This document shows positions 53,225 to 64,000 of a DNA stretch of 64,000 nucleotides, piece after piece. How positions within the stretch are numbered: the stretch's first letter is position 1; the number at the start of each line of letters is the position of its first letter. The stretch is from contig JBAJFE010000025.1 of NCBI GenBank assembly GCA_037903355.1, forward strand, positions 1,426,001 through 1,490,000, given 5' to 3'. This DNA is from Trichuris trichiura (taxonomy: Eukaryota > Nematoda > Enoplea > Trichinellida > Trichuridae). A program made the translations under genes and the position numbers. The notes beneath the pieces were generated by a model, which was not told the origin of the DNA, searched no databases, and worked only from the letters and a program-made list of their open reading frames with translations.

Positions 53225-54023
53225 ATTTCACCGTCAGCGCAAGCACACCGGTTAACACAGTCGGTATGTAACTGTTTACCCGTACTGTACATTTGACGTT
53301 TTTGTAACCTGCATTCACTTGTAGCAGAGATGCGTTTAAGGGGTGATCGTGTTGACAGCGTCTGTTTGTTGACCGTTAGTTATCTGTCGAATCGACTGAG
53401 CGAAATGCGTACGGGGCGTCGTTAAGATTGGCCGGCCCGTTTTACTACCGGTTCTGCTTTAAAATATCGGCGCGTCTTATCGGTCGACCAAGATGGTAAA
53501 GGCTGATATTGTCGGTTAATCGTCTGCAATGCTCGTTCATTGCCGTCTAACCTTATTAAAGATTTCTTTGACTTGACATGCTGTGCAGTCCCGGCTGCTC
53601 GGTCGAAGTAACGCGCCAGCGAGCGCGAAGCGTCAAAGTTTTAAAGTTAGTACACGGTGCAACTTTGCGTAACAGCAGCGCTACAAAGCGAACTTTGTAA
53701 AGCGGTTTGAATTAAAATATTTTTGCTTATATTTAGGCGCTGCAATTTGCGTGAAATAGTTATTCTTTTGCTTTAAAATCCGATCCGACTAACGTTAAAG
53801 TGTAGTCAGGTTTTGTCTTACCGTAATAGATGCATTTACGCGCATGGCTGCTCAGTGTTCTTGCAGACTTGAGCGAGTGCGGTTACGGATTTCTCGTCGA
53901 CTTGTTCGCTCGCAGAGGTTAGGTTTCCCCTTACGCGTACGCACATTTGTTGTTCGCGTAGCAGTTCGCTACTCGGCAGTTTGCTAACAGTGTTAAGTTT
54001 TCTGCAGAATTCGGTCCTTTCCA
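53225..54023. promoter_or_regulatory. Divergent intergenic region shared by transaldolase and aldolase
   Basis: 799 bp between two head-to-head metabolic genes. No exon is supported. It probably holds both promoters. No canonical TATA box pairs clearly with either start. Confidence 0.45.
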
Positions 54024-55462
54024 ATGGCCAGCTACTCGCAATATCTGACGCCGGAAAAGCAAGAAGAGTTGCGCAACATAGCAAAAGCTATTGTCGCGCC
54101 GGGTAAGGGTATTTTGGCTGCCGATGAGAGCACAGGTATTACAACCTGAAAAAAGTGTTTGGTGGTCTCATGCCTTTGCTTCTCTACGCGTAGGCAGTAT
54201 GGCAAAAAAGTTGTCTCCTCTGGGCTTGGAGAATGTCGAAGAGAATCGACGCAAGTATCGTCAGATGCTCTTTCTAAGCGATGCGGAAGTCTGGAAGCAG
54301 ACCATTTCTGGCGTTATCATGTTCCACGAGACGTTCTACCAAAAAGCGGACAATGGTCAACGCTTTGTTGAAATATTTCAGCAGCGTGGCATCTTGCCTG
54401 GCATCAAAGTTGACAAAGGCGTTGTCCCAATGGCTGGAACGGTCAACGAGGCAACCACGCAAGGTTGGGGCGAGCATACTGGTTTTCTAAGCAGAAAACA
54501 TTTGTTTTCTTTTCTTCTACGCTATGACGTCACGACTTGTTGTTGTGTCGTTGTTGCTGCTGCTAAGAAAGCGTCTCCAACACTGATCTCATGCATGTAT
54601 GCTCTTTTGTTTTCTCTTAGGCTTGGACGACCTGGACGCCAGATGCGCTCAGTACAAGAAGGACGGGGCCCAGTTTGCCAAGTGGCGTTGCGTGTTGAAA
54701 ATTGGGCCCACCACGCCTTCCCATGTCAACATGATGGAAACGGCCAACGTGTTGGCCCGCTACGCAAGCATTTGTCAGCAGAATGGTCTGGTGCCCATAG
54801 TGGAACCGGAAGTGTTGCCGGACGGCGATCACGATTTGCATCGAGCCCAGAAAGTGACCGAAACTGTGCTCGCCTATACGTACAAGGCGCTTAGCGATCA
54901 TCACGTTTTCCTTGAGGGGACATTGCTTAAGCCGAATATGGTCACTCCTGGTCAAAGTTGCCCCCATCGAGCTACGCCAATGGACATTGGACGAGCGACC
55001 GTGATCGCTCTGCAGCGTACAGTACCTGTTGCCGTACCGGGTAATTAGTTGACGCTGGCTATTATTCTCTTTTTTTTTTATAACTTTTCAATTTTGTAGG
55101 CGTAGTGTTTTTGTCGGGTGGCCAATCGGAGGAAGAGGCGACGGTCAATTTGAATGCCATCAATACGTACGAAGGCTTTGGGGGTCCCAAAAAGCCTTGG
55201 GCTTTGACCTTCAGCTTCGGGCGCGCCTTGCAGGCGTCCGCCTTGAATGCTTGGAAGGGTCAAGATGGGAATGTAGCCGCCGGTCAGGCCGAATTCATTA
55301 AGCGAGCCAAGGTGGGTGGCAAAACGCTTGTAGCGCCACCTACTATTATTTTTTCTTAAATTTTTATAGGCCAACAGCCTTGCTTGCGTTGGCAAGTATA
55401 CCGGCCAGTATTGCAGCGACAACGCGAGCAAAAGTTTGTTCGTGGCCGGTCATGCCTATTAG
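54024..55462 (+). CDS. Class I fructose-bisphosphate aldolase, five exons
   Basis: Exons 54024-54135, 54194-54463, 54621-55040, 55100-55311 and 55370-55462 join in frame into 368 aa, the family length. The enzyme cleaves fructose 1,6-bisphosphate in glycolysis and runs in reverse in gluconeogenesis. Signatures: [52 protein letters not shown], the Schiff-base lysine in [38 protein letters not shown] and the functional C-terminal tyrosine in VAGHAY. Introns are 57, 157, 59 and 58 nt, all GT-AG. The start follows the usual [20 protein letters not shown] pattern. Confidence 0.97.
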
Positions 55463-58400
55463 CCTGCCCGGAATATTATAGCGGATTTCAAAGAGCGAAT
55501 AAGAGAGTATGAGCGAGCGCGCGAGAGAGAGAGGGAGAGAAAATTGATTTTTCCGTAGTCTCTTTTTCACAATAATAATATAGATGATTTTTTAGTTGCC
55601 CTATTTTTCAAGCGGGCAAATGTTTGCGACTAGCGAACAATGTCTGTTGGTCGCATACTTTTGCCCGGTTTACTGATTGCAACTTCATCCGAGTCGATCG
55701 TTGAAATTCGATGTCGCTGTTAGTGTTCACTTAGTCAGAATTGTCTCATGAGCACCTTTACATTTATGCGGTGACGTTTTCTTTTTGTTTAAGCTAAAAT
55801 TGATTGAGTATATGTGATTTTCGATTCGCGCTTACGCGGTCGTGTTGTGCTATGCTTAGAATCGCTAGTAAAGCTGTCAACGCAGTTCTCTCGCTCTTCT
55901 TCTTCAACTTGCGTAAAAGTATGCTCGCTATTGGCAAGCTAATCGAAGCAAGACCAGCTGCGACTTCTATTGATTTCTTTCGTTTGCTTATTTGCTTTAA
56001 AGACGGTTGGCTGAAAACGTAACGAAGTTTGAACGCTGATGTACTGTTTATTGCATTTTCTTTCCGAAAAATACGCATCGACTCCAGCTACGATCCTTTA
56101 GAAAAGATGGTTGAAAATAAATTTGCGTATTTCGTTATTCGTCATTTCCATAGTCAATAAACGTTGTTAGCATTCAATTCCGCCGGTTGGACTTGCAAAG
56201 TTACGCGACAGACGGTGACGTAGCGTCGCCGTCTCTAACAAACTATTCGTTGACTAGCTGAAATCCAACGGTGATACTTAGGCCGTCCAATGAAGAACAT
56301 TGCGTATGTAGAGTTTTGTCGCGGCAGCGAAACGGCCCATTGGGATTAACATGAGGCGCGGAGACTCTCCATTAGTCTATGGCCAATAGTCGACGACTTA
56401 GACTGAGAGTCGGTGTTTTGCGCAGGCATTGGGATACTTGCAAGGATTCGGGTGATCGTTCTAGCAACAAAAAATGAGCACTTTCATGCTCTGTGTAAAT
56501 TTTAAAATGTAGACTATTTTTGGATCGACATAGCAACGCAGCTACGAAAGACGGTGTTCAAAGTTTTTTTCTTCTCAGCGGCAGCGCTGTTTGACCATTT
56601 TGGACGATAAAAACCTGACTATCAATACAAGGGTACCTGACTATTATTCGAAAGATTACTGTATAAGCGTGGGTTTTTCCGAGCGTTTAAAAAGTCGTTA
56701 TCTACGTTCGGAACAGACTACAGGTCACCTATGGTATACGAATGTGATTAATAAGATGAGACGCTAAACTATAAAATTCGCTTTACCTCAACTACAAACT
56801 TATTTATACTGCTCGACCTGGTAACCTACAAAAAGTTCTGCACGAGGCGGCAATATTGTTTTTTATATCATTAAAGGTTGTCATCACTTAGATATTGGTA
56901 GTAAAAAATCCCTTCAACCGTAAAACATATTTAAGATGGGTACGAGCGGGTCAGTTTGATTTCGTAGTATTTTTTGAAGAAAAGTTTGTCTTGTCAATTT
57001 AGCGTTTGTGCAACGCGGTAATCTCGATAATAATTTTCTGTTGATGCTGCAAGGCTTTATGATCGCTTTACACGTCTTGGCGATAGAATTAACTGTCGGG
57101 TTATGATAATCAGGTTCGAGAATACTGTCTTTTTCTTCATATACTTTCCTTTACGATTGTATTGTCAACTTTTTCGGCACCATTTTTACCGCTGTGTATA
57201 TATACAAAGGTATGAAAAAGCGTTCATTCCAATTTCTCGTTGCACGTTTTCTTTGCGCTTTCTTCCGGCAGCTTTGACAGGCTGGAAATTGCTTTTTGGT
57301 TCTTAAAAACGTCTAACCGCGTTCTGCGCAATAGATATGGCATAAAAAAGTGATATGTTTTTAAAAAAATGTTCAGTTAATGAAGTAGGGCCCAGTTTAG
57401 GCCAGTTCAATTTTAACAGCTCGTTTAGCCTTGTTTTTGTGACGTTCAAACGACCTGTTTCGGCAATAGAACATTCCAACCGTATTTCATCACTGTTCGC
57501 GTAAAGCGGTGAACTGTAGCTTATGACCGCTGCAGCATCGACAATTAAACAGCGAAGTATTAATACGTAGAAGTGAAGACTTAAATGGCAAATATCCATT
57601 TCCTTTAAATCACAAAATATCGACGGTCTTTCTTATTATTTATTCGTGGCCACTATTTTTCTACTGATTCAGTATACGCAGTAATCTTTTATGCCAACAG
57701 GGTCAGCTTTAAGCCTAAGATAAAGCGTACGGGATAGATATGGGCTTAGTTGTAGCACCAGATAGGTGCTAACCGGTCTCTAAATTCTTTTAGCCAGATT
57801 CAGAGTATGTGCTTAAGTCTGACCCGAATAAAATAAAAGACTAAAAATAACGCAAGCTCAAGCAGTAGACAATGGAAACAAGCCAGTCGGTTAATAGATT
57901 TAATAATTCGTCCTTCCTATCAAGGATAAGGACTATTTAGTCATGTGAGGACAAATGTTTGAAATCTACGTCTAAGCCTAAGGCTTAGGCTTAGCTAGTC
58001 GTTAATCTAACCTTATTACAAGAAAAGATTACAGTTCAAACTGAATCGTCAGATGATGGTGGCAGGCCTGACAGATAACAGTATCAACAATCAGAAAAGA
58101 TGATAGCAGCGCAAAGTGCGTATATAACTGCGGGCAGATAAGGGAAAACATACGTTAAGCTTTTTGCAGCAAACAGAGATAAGCATTGACTTTGAGTTTG
58201 AGATGAAGCATTGAACTGGTTTTCACGGTTACTATTTCATGATAAATAATTTATGCACGTCATGGCGAAACCGCAACAATAAGACATGTTGAAGCACTAT
58301 TTCCCATAGCGTAATTTTTACAGCCAACGTTATTGATAGTCCACAGCGAACTTAAGTTCCTATTCCACCTATTTATTGCTTTGTTTTGGCTTGGCGTCTG

Positions 58401-59268
58401 ATTTTCCTTGTGTTATTGGATTCACGTTAATATACGCTGAGAAAAATCTGGCAAAGTTTGAAGGTTACGCTTCGTTTTTCTTTGCTTGCTCGCATGCTTT
58501 TCGTCCTTCGTAAATTAGAATAATTTTATTTTCGAAAGCTACAGTATAATTAACAGTAGTTAGGTTTAGTTAAGTGCTGCTTTGAAAACGGCAGGGAATA
58601 AGCTGTTGCAAACGCGGCAGACTTTATACATAAAAATGATTCTTTTCGTTTTAGATTTTGCAAGAAACGCATGAACGACGTGTGTCTTTTTTTTAATCCT
58701 TTACTGAAACACGAATGAGCACCCATAATAGTGTTACCCGTTTTTGGTATAGGCTTAGGTAGCATTTACTAAGCGTGAGAAACAAAAAGAAAAAGCTAGG
58801 CTTATTCATTTACGACTTTTGTGTTTCTGTATTGTTAGTTTCAAAATCTTCTCGTAGACCGAAGCCAAAGTTAGGCCCAAAATTTAATGACGTTAGAGAA
58901 CCTTGACTGACGTTATCAGGGAGCGTAGTTTGCTTGTTAAGATGTGAACGGCACTTCAGACGGTCGGCTCATTTTCGTTAAAACGTTTGGCAATTGAATA
59001 AGGCCTCATGGAAACGGGATGCCCAATAAGCTCGCGCGTTTCTATCGCAGAATGCTATGATTTGCCAACCTTAAGTTTACCTGGTTGTAGTTTATTATTC
59101 ATAAAAGTTGCAACAATTTAGCGCTTTAATTTTCAGTTTAAGAGGCTACCGAAGAAGACTAAAGAGAGAATTATTAATGCGCAGGTTTATTGCACAGATG
59201 ACGTAACAAAAGCTAGGCGAAGCATCTTCTTGATTGCGTCAGGAATGCTTGAATTTAAATAGACGTCT
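55463..59268. other. Long intergenic region
   Basis: Mostly AT-rich noncoding DNA. Two minus-strand frames with ATG are noted but not called: 56078-55794 (94 codons, basic, ASISLPIASILLRKLKK) and 57599-57303 (98 codons, a signal-peptide-like N-terminus LHFYVLILRCLIVDAAA followed by ECSIAETGRLNVTKTRLNEL). A telomere-like TTAGGC motif in both orientations is at 57971-57994. Just after the aldolase stop there is a GA-rich run (55520-55540). Confidence 0.4.
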
Positions 59269-59655
59269 TTAATTAGTTTTTGCTCTTCCCCCTTCGTTCT
59301 TCTCATACTGGTTTTCCTTGTGAGCTTGAAAGTGAAATTTGCCCATTGAATGTACGGAAGTTATATCAGCCGCCTTTAAATCGTCTGCTAAGGTATCTAC
59401 GAAATTTGCCGGCACATTTCTTCGACCGCTATTATCAATCCATCCTAACTTGACCATCGAAAACGTGTCTAAAGGCACCCTATATCCAGTCTGCCTTTTG
59501 ACAATGTTGATGACGCAATCCTGCTGAGCACGTTTGAATTCCTAAGAAAAAAAGAATTTTTTTTTATTGTCGTGAGCAACGTGCAAATATACCTGCAGAG
59601 ACTCTGCCTGACTTTGCAGTTCGCTTGAGTATGCACGTGTTGGTTTCTTAGACAT
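59269..59655 (-). CDS. Small two-exon gene, unrecognised family
   Basis: Exon 1 is 59655-59593 (ATG, 21 codons, MSKKPTRAYSSELQSQAESL) and exon 2 is 59541-59269 (90 codons plus stop). A 51-nt intron with CAG|GTATAT and TTTTTCTTAG joins them in phase 0, giving 111 aa. The protein is hydrophilic, with no signal or membrane segment. Notable runs are CVINIVKRQTGYRVPLDTF, VKLGWIDNSGRRNVPANFVD and KAADITSVHSMGKFHFQAH. Clean start, splice sites and stop make it a likely real gene. I do not recognise the family and assign no function. Confidence 0.6.
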
Positions 59656-59837
59656 ATTGCTTAGCGCGCGCGTTTGAAGAATCAACCTTCTAGCTAATTG
59701 ACAAATTATGACACTGTTACGTGAGACACACCGTTGAAAGTTAGTTTAAAGAAACAGTTTGCTGAAACTTTAAATTTTCGCTATAGCTCATACTAGAGCG
59801 TTAGGCAGACTTCGTCGTTTTTAACTTAATAAATGAT

Positions 59838-60042
59838 AATTAGGTTGCTTCTTTTACGGATTGTAAGTCCCGTTGAAAAATTTGAATACTAATTTTCCCG
59901 AAGATTTCCTGTCAAACGCGATCTCGTCTTCAGCGGTCTTAAATGATTCATTTAAGACCGCGTTTGACCCAAAAGCTCCGAAAAAATTAGTATGAAAATT
60001 TTTCAACGGAATTTACAATCCGTAAAAAAAGCAGCCCAATAT
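59838..60042. mobile_element. Mariner-like snapback MITE
   Basis: About 205 bp folding back on itself. The left end TTAGGTTGCTTCTTTTACGG and the reverse complement of the right end TTGGGCTGCTTTTTTTACGG start inverted arms that continue for about 90 nt each (GATTGTAAGTCCCGTTGAAA against GATTGTAAATTCCGTTGAAA, then ATACTAATTTT). The centre is AATGATTCATT. Ends starting TTAGGTTG and flanking TA dinucleotides suggest the mariner superfamily. There is no transposase. Confidence 0.75.
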
Positions 60043-60316
60043 AACTCTACGGTCTCGTACCAAGAAACTGTTGTAACTTCGAACGCAGAGTACACTGTTT
60101 ATTAGCCAGAATACAGTGGAGAGTTAACGTGATATGTGGGATATGTAACGCTTTTACTGTATGAGTTGACATATTTCCAACAGAAACAATACATCAGAAT
60201 TGTGACAATTTTGAAAACAAAGCTATAAGACCCCATCGTACACTTATAGTAAAAGCTTAAAATGTAATGAAGCCTTTCGTTTCAAATGGTCGCTTTGGAC
60301 TTTGGGCTTCTTGTGG

Positions 60317-60640
60317 TCAGCGCTTCACTTTATCAGTTTTACAAGAAGCAGATTCGTCAAATTCATCAGCATAAAATGACTAAAAAGTCAACGCGGAAGT
60401 ACGCCAAGTAACGGAAAATACTACCTTTTCTGCTAGCTGATCAAGTCCTGAGGATCTGGCTGCAGTAGTATTCCTTATTTTAATTTTAAATTCAGCCGGT
60501 GTACGGGGGTATTGACTAACGCCGCGCGCCGAATTTCTCCTGCTCAGGAAGATACACCAGCATAGCGTAAGACCGAACCAGAAATTGAAAACTTTATTGC
60601 CTGTACAACCTAACGCTACCACGTATTTCTTGCATACCTC
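60317..60640 (-). CDS. Candidate 3' exons of an unrecognised membrane protein gene
   Basis: An exon from about 60640 to 60425 is joined by a 45-nt GT-AG intron (AAG|GTAGTA ... TTTTTAG) in phase 0 to 60379-60317, ending TGA. The reading has a hydrophobic segment (NKVFNFWFGLTLCWCIFLSR), a basic stretch (GVSQYPRTPAEFKIKIRNTT) and a tail SFYADEFDESASCKTDKVKR. The upstream boundary uses a poor acceptor (TTTTGAG), and earlier exons, perhaps near 60745-60780, could not be joined in phase. No family recognised. Confidence 0.45.
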
Positions 60641-61600
60641 AAAATAACCAAATTAAAACAGCTTGAAATCGCAACTATTACTAAACAAGGCGCTCAGTAC
60701 GCTTTCACACGTCGTACGCGGTTTACGCGACGTCAGCTCGGCCAGACGAACCTGCAATTTTCAATAGTGCCACGTAGCCACATTCGGGCGCGTGGGAAGC
60801 AGGAAAAGAAAAAAAACTTTTGCTTCTGTTAACCAATAAACTGATTCTGTAAATAAAATTTTTGCACGAAGACAAGTGCCGCGGCAAAAAAAGTTTTTTT
60901 GAGAATCCAACGTATTTTGGCAAGATAAGCCGACGTTCACACGCTGCAGTATAAAAACCGTTTCAGGTTAAAATAATTAGCGTTTGCAGCAAATAGGTTA
61001 ACGATGTGCAGGCATAATCGTGCGTTTTCGACCAATAAAAATATCGCGCTGAAAAGCAACTAAAGCTACTTTCATTTAACCTGCATACTGATTATTACTG
61101 TAGTTGTGATCGCTACTCATTTGGTTCGGCAGTTCACTACTGGTTAGTCGGTTGCACTGATTTCTGCTACAATTTTTATGTAGATAACTGATGCATCAGT
61201 ATGGGAATAAAAGTGGCCAACGATATTGCTGAATATGATGAACGATATGATATGAGGAGTGCTGCAACGATTGTACGCTTAAACAGGATATGAGATAAGA
61301 GAACGGATGCTGCCTTCCGGTGAACAAGTTATCTTGTATGAGAAAATGCTGGCAGAAAAGATATCGCAATGGGCGAGCGACGATCAAGTTAAGCTTGCCT
61401 ACGTCTGAGTTGGAAGCTGATCAGGTAGAAAAGATATTTTTCTCCTTGCGTTTGGTAATCGTACTTCCGCGAACTGGGATTTATCCAATGGATATTGAGC
61501 TTGGCTTGAGGTTTCACTGAAAATATCTCTTTGATCAAAATGCCTTCCTCCACTCAATTCCATGCGATCTCCATCTCACCGCTCATACTAAAAAAAGTAT
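60641..61600. other. Intergenic region
   Basis: AT-rich DNA without a supported gene. The plus-strand frame near 61320-61520 and the minus-strand frame near 61196-61387 show no domain. Confidence 0.35.
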
Positions 61601-61639
61601 TAATGTGAATTCAAACTTGTATCTGCTAGTGGGGTTATG

Positions 61640-61955
61640 GTAATCACACTGGAAAGATATGAATGAGTGGGGTACGCACTACTGAGAAGCGTTTCTGCGC
61701 TGTACCCCTTATGATATTGCAGATTGCATGGTAATACAAATAGCTTCTGCAGAAGATATAATACTTCGAAGAAAATAATGATATGGATATGAAGTACCAC
61801 CTGACGATGCAGTTAGGGATATCACGTTAGAAAGATATGAAACAGTGGGATGCACGCTATTGAAAAGCGCTTCTGCACCTGTAGCATTTACGATATCGCA
61901 GATTGCATGGTAATACAAACAGCTTCCACAGAAAAAGTAACACTTTGAAACTCTT
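61640..61955. repeat. Tandem duplication with ~179-bp period
   Basis: Two diverged copies, about 61640-61775 and 61815-61955. Landmarks recur 179 bp apart, for example GATTGCATGGTAATACAAA at 61722 and 61901, GAAAGATATGAA, and AAGCGTTTCTGC/AAGCGCTTCTGC. The minus-strand translation is partly conserved between copies (SYLSSVITIT and SYLSNVISLT), so the unit may derive from a repetitive coding sequence. Confidence 0.65.
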
Positions 61956-64000
61956 AATGGCATGCCAGCTAACTAGAATGGATTGACAAAAGCTTCAGAA
62001 ATGTACACTTTTAAAGCGCCACCGCTGCATGATATAACCAAAACCTGGCGCCATCATTTGGAAAAAGGCTTTGCATTCACTTGCCTGTGATATGAAGAAT
62101 TTACTGAAAGCATGAATGACTGGTCAGCGGTTGAGACACACATTCAAATTTGGCGACTTGGTCCGCCACGACTCTTACCCTGAACAATACACAAGGCACC
62201 ATATTATGGAACATATTACCTTACAAGAAACTTTAAAAACTTTTACTGGTTTCGGGAGCAACTATGCCACAAAAACTGCGTCCTCATTATTTTTTGACTT
62301 TCCTGTTATATCACTCCTCATAAAGTTTGCAGTAAAGCATCTGATAGTTTCAAGCACTCCATCCATTCCTCCACCAGTTGTAGTGTTAACACCAACTATA
62401 TATATACACATATAAACATATAAGAAAAGTGCTTTGGAAGATATAGCTTTTCTTGATTCCGGTGTTCCTCAGAAGGAACTCTTCTATGCACTGAGGGGCC
62501 CATGTGTGGACAACTTTAACTAATGAATATTGTGCCCCTATTGTTGTGCATACCGATATTCTGATTTTTCGGACCTCGTTTGAGCAAAGGGAAGCCGGAA
62601 ATATGAAAAACGTTTGCCCTTAGATTTCTCATACAGTATCTGAACGAAAAGCAGGTACAGGTACTTTCAAAAATACACATGGGCCGTCCGCTGCGCGCTG
62701 GGGAAATCCTTTCTGTAAGAGACAGCTACGAGAGCGCCTGAATGCTCCTGTGGAATGGGAAAGGGAAGGCGGAGCGATAACGAGTCTGTTCCTCCGTTCA
62801 CTCCAACTGGACTTTTTATCATCAATGTTATTAATTTGTCGAAAGCATTAATTCGGAAGCAGTTTAGAGTTTGCTGTTGCAACTCATTTGCTACAAGGTG
62901 CGTAAGTCAAGTTTTCAGTAGCTTCATTAAAGCGTTCCGTTTGGTTAAGCATTGTATGGTAACTTCTACTTTGTTGTTGCCTATTTTTGATAATTTGCAG
63001 TCCGTGCTATCTGCGTAGCAATGGAATTGCTGATCCTGGCAGCATTCGTTGTTATGATTTTTCTTTTGTACATTGGGCGTATTGTTCTTTCTTGTTTTGC
63101 CCTTTGATCCGCTTGTGAGAGCATAAATATGTTAGCCCTTCTAATGTCTCCATTATTTTAAGTAAGCCTTCAAATTATTAATGCAATATGCTGAAAGACA
63201 TGTCGGTGAACGGATCCTCCTGGAATTCCTGCTACATTCTTGCCTTCTTCAGCTAAGATGATCGAAGTCGTATTATCTTCTCAAACTGGTCAGCACGAAA
63301 AAATCAACTACTACAGTGGCGCAAAAAATGAAGAAAGTACTCCATTTTCATAAGTGGACTTGCTGATCTGTAAGTGGAACTTGAAAGTCAGAATACGGTA
63401 AAGAAGAAGATAGAAAAGTGACGTGTAACACGTTCGGGGTTCGATCAGGAACCTTTTCGGTGAAGTTTGACCGGATGCGTTTCGTTTCATTCTCGCCAAT
63501 AAATAAAAGCATCTATAAACCAATCTCCACCGATCGACTAAGGCCCCGGCGGGACAATACAGCTGCTTTACCGCTTAGGATATGAAGGAGTGGTTTTCCG
63601 TTGCTATTACTTAAGAAAATATGAACTAATAACTGTTATTTTGTTTTCCCCTTTTGTTTCATTCAATTTTTGTTCTCATCAATCGCTCTGTAGCTCAACT
63701 TTAAACAGTTTTCATGTTCAATACAGTTATGCTGATGCTATAAAACCGTACAATTTCGCCCTGCAATTCTTTTTATGCAGCATCACTATTTCTGTCACTG
63801 TTTGTGATTTTCAAAATAGCAGTGGTCATTGTTTTGTTTATGCCTGTCATCGGTTCATTTATTCTCCTGCATTCTATGCTTTCCTCCTTGGCATATCGCA
63901 TCTGGTAAGCTTTATTCTCTTATTTATTAAAACGAGTATATGTATGAAAATTTTCGCCGTATTTTTCAATATATTAGAGCGGTGAAACTTTGCTGCTCGA
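61956..64000. other. Intergenic right edge
   Basis: No supported gene to the end of the window. Short open frames near 62116-62415, 62755-63018 and 63590-63985 lack domains and splice logic. A lone Tc1-like end string, CTACAGTGGCG, occurs near 63314. A tRNA-like T-loop string near 63437 does not fold into a tRNA. Confidence 0.35.

Noticed and set aside
63420..63560. GGGGTTCGATCAGG string resembling a tRNA B box
   Set aside because: No matching A box or acceptor stem at the proper spacing, and the loop lacks the closing CC.

Overview
This 64 kb window is nuclear DNA from an animal, most likely a nematode. The genes are animal genes split by very small GT-AG introns (commonly 45-70 nt), and several genes are intronless. 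Short interstitial runs of the nematode telomere hexamer TTAGGC are scattered through the noncoding DNA. The window carries a complete 11-finger CTCF homologue. CTCF is known to be absent from C. elegans and its close relatives but kept in early-branching (Dorylaimia, clade I) nematodes, so I infer a basal nematode such as a Trichuris/Trichinella relative. The species is not resolved, and another small-genome ecdysozoan remains possible.

Layout. 0-9 kb: 5' end of a smg-5-like NMD gene (-), an intronless SNX14-like sorting nexin (-) and an eight-exon spermidine synthase (+). 10-25 kb: CTCF (+), a GPANK1-like ankyrin/G-patch protein (-), a transgelin/calponin-like protein (+) and, converging on it, an eight-exon RCC1L-like mitochondrial protein (-). 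25-33.9 kb: a gene-poor, repeat-rich stretch with a diverged tandem duplication, a Tc1-type MITE, a perfect 36-bp hairpin and a few unrecognised exon chains. 33.9-50 kb: an SLC46-type transporter (+), a 20-exon AP180/CALM (PICALM, unc-11-like) clathrin adaptor (+) and an intronless folliculin (+). 51-52 kb: a dense array of octamer-containing (ATGCAAAT) direct and inverted repeats. 52-55.5 kb: transaldolase (-) and fructose-bisphosphate aldolase (+) in head-to-head arrangement. 55.5-64 kb: mostly intergenic, with a mariner-like snapback MITE, a ~179-bp tandem duplication and two small unrecognised genes.

The genes do not form one pathway. The clearest functional neighbours are the divergent transaldolase and aldolase, which share sugar-phosphate chemistry and possibly a promoter region. 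The other products act in mRNA surveillance, endolysosomal and ER lipid sorting, polyamine synthesis, chromatin insulation, actin binding, mitochondrial ribosome/OPA1 biology, solute transport, endocytosis and mTORC1/lysosome signalling. Exon limits were read by eye from splice signals, reading phase and family similarity. Candidates listed below 0.5 confidence are open exon chains without a recognised family.
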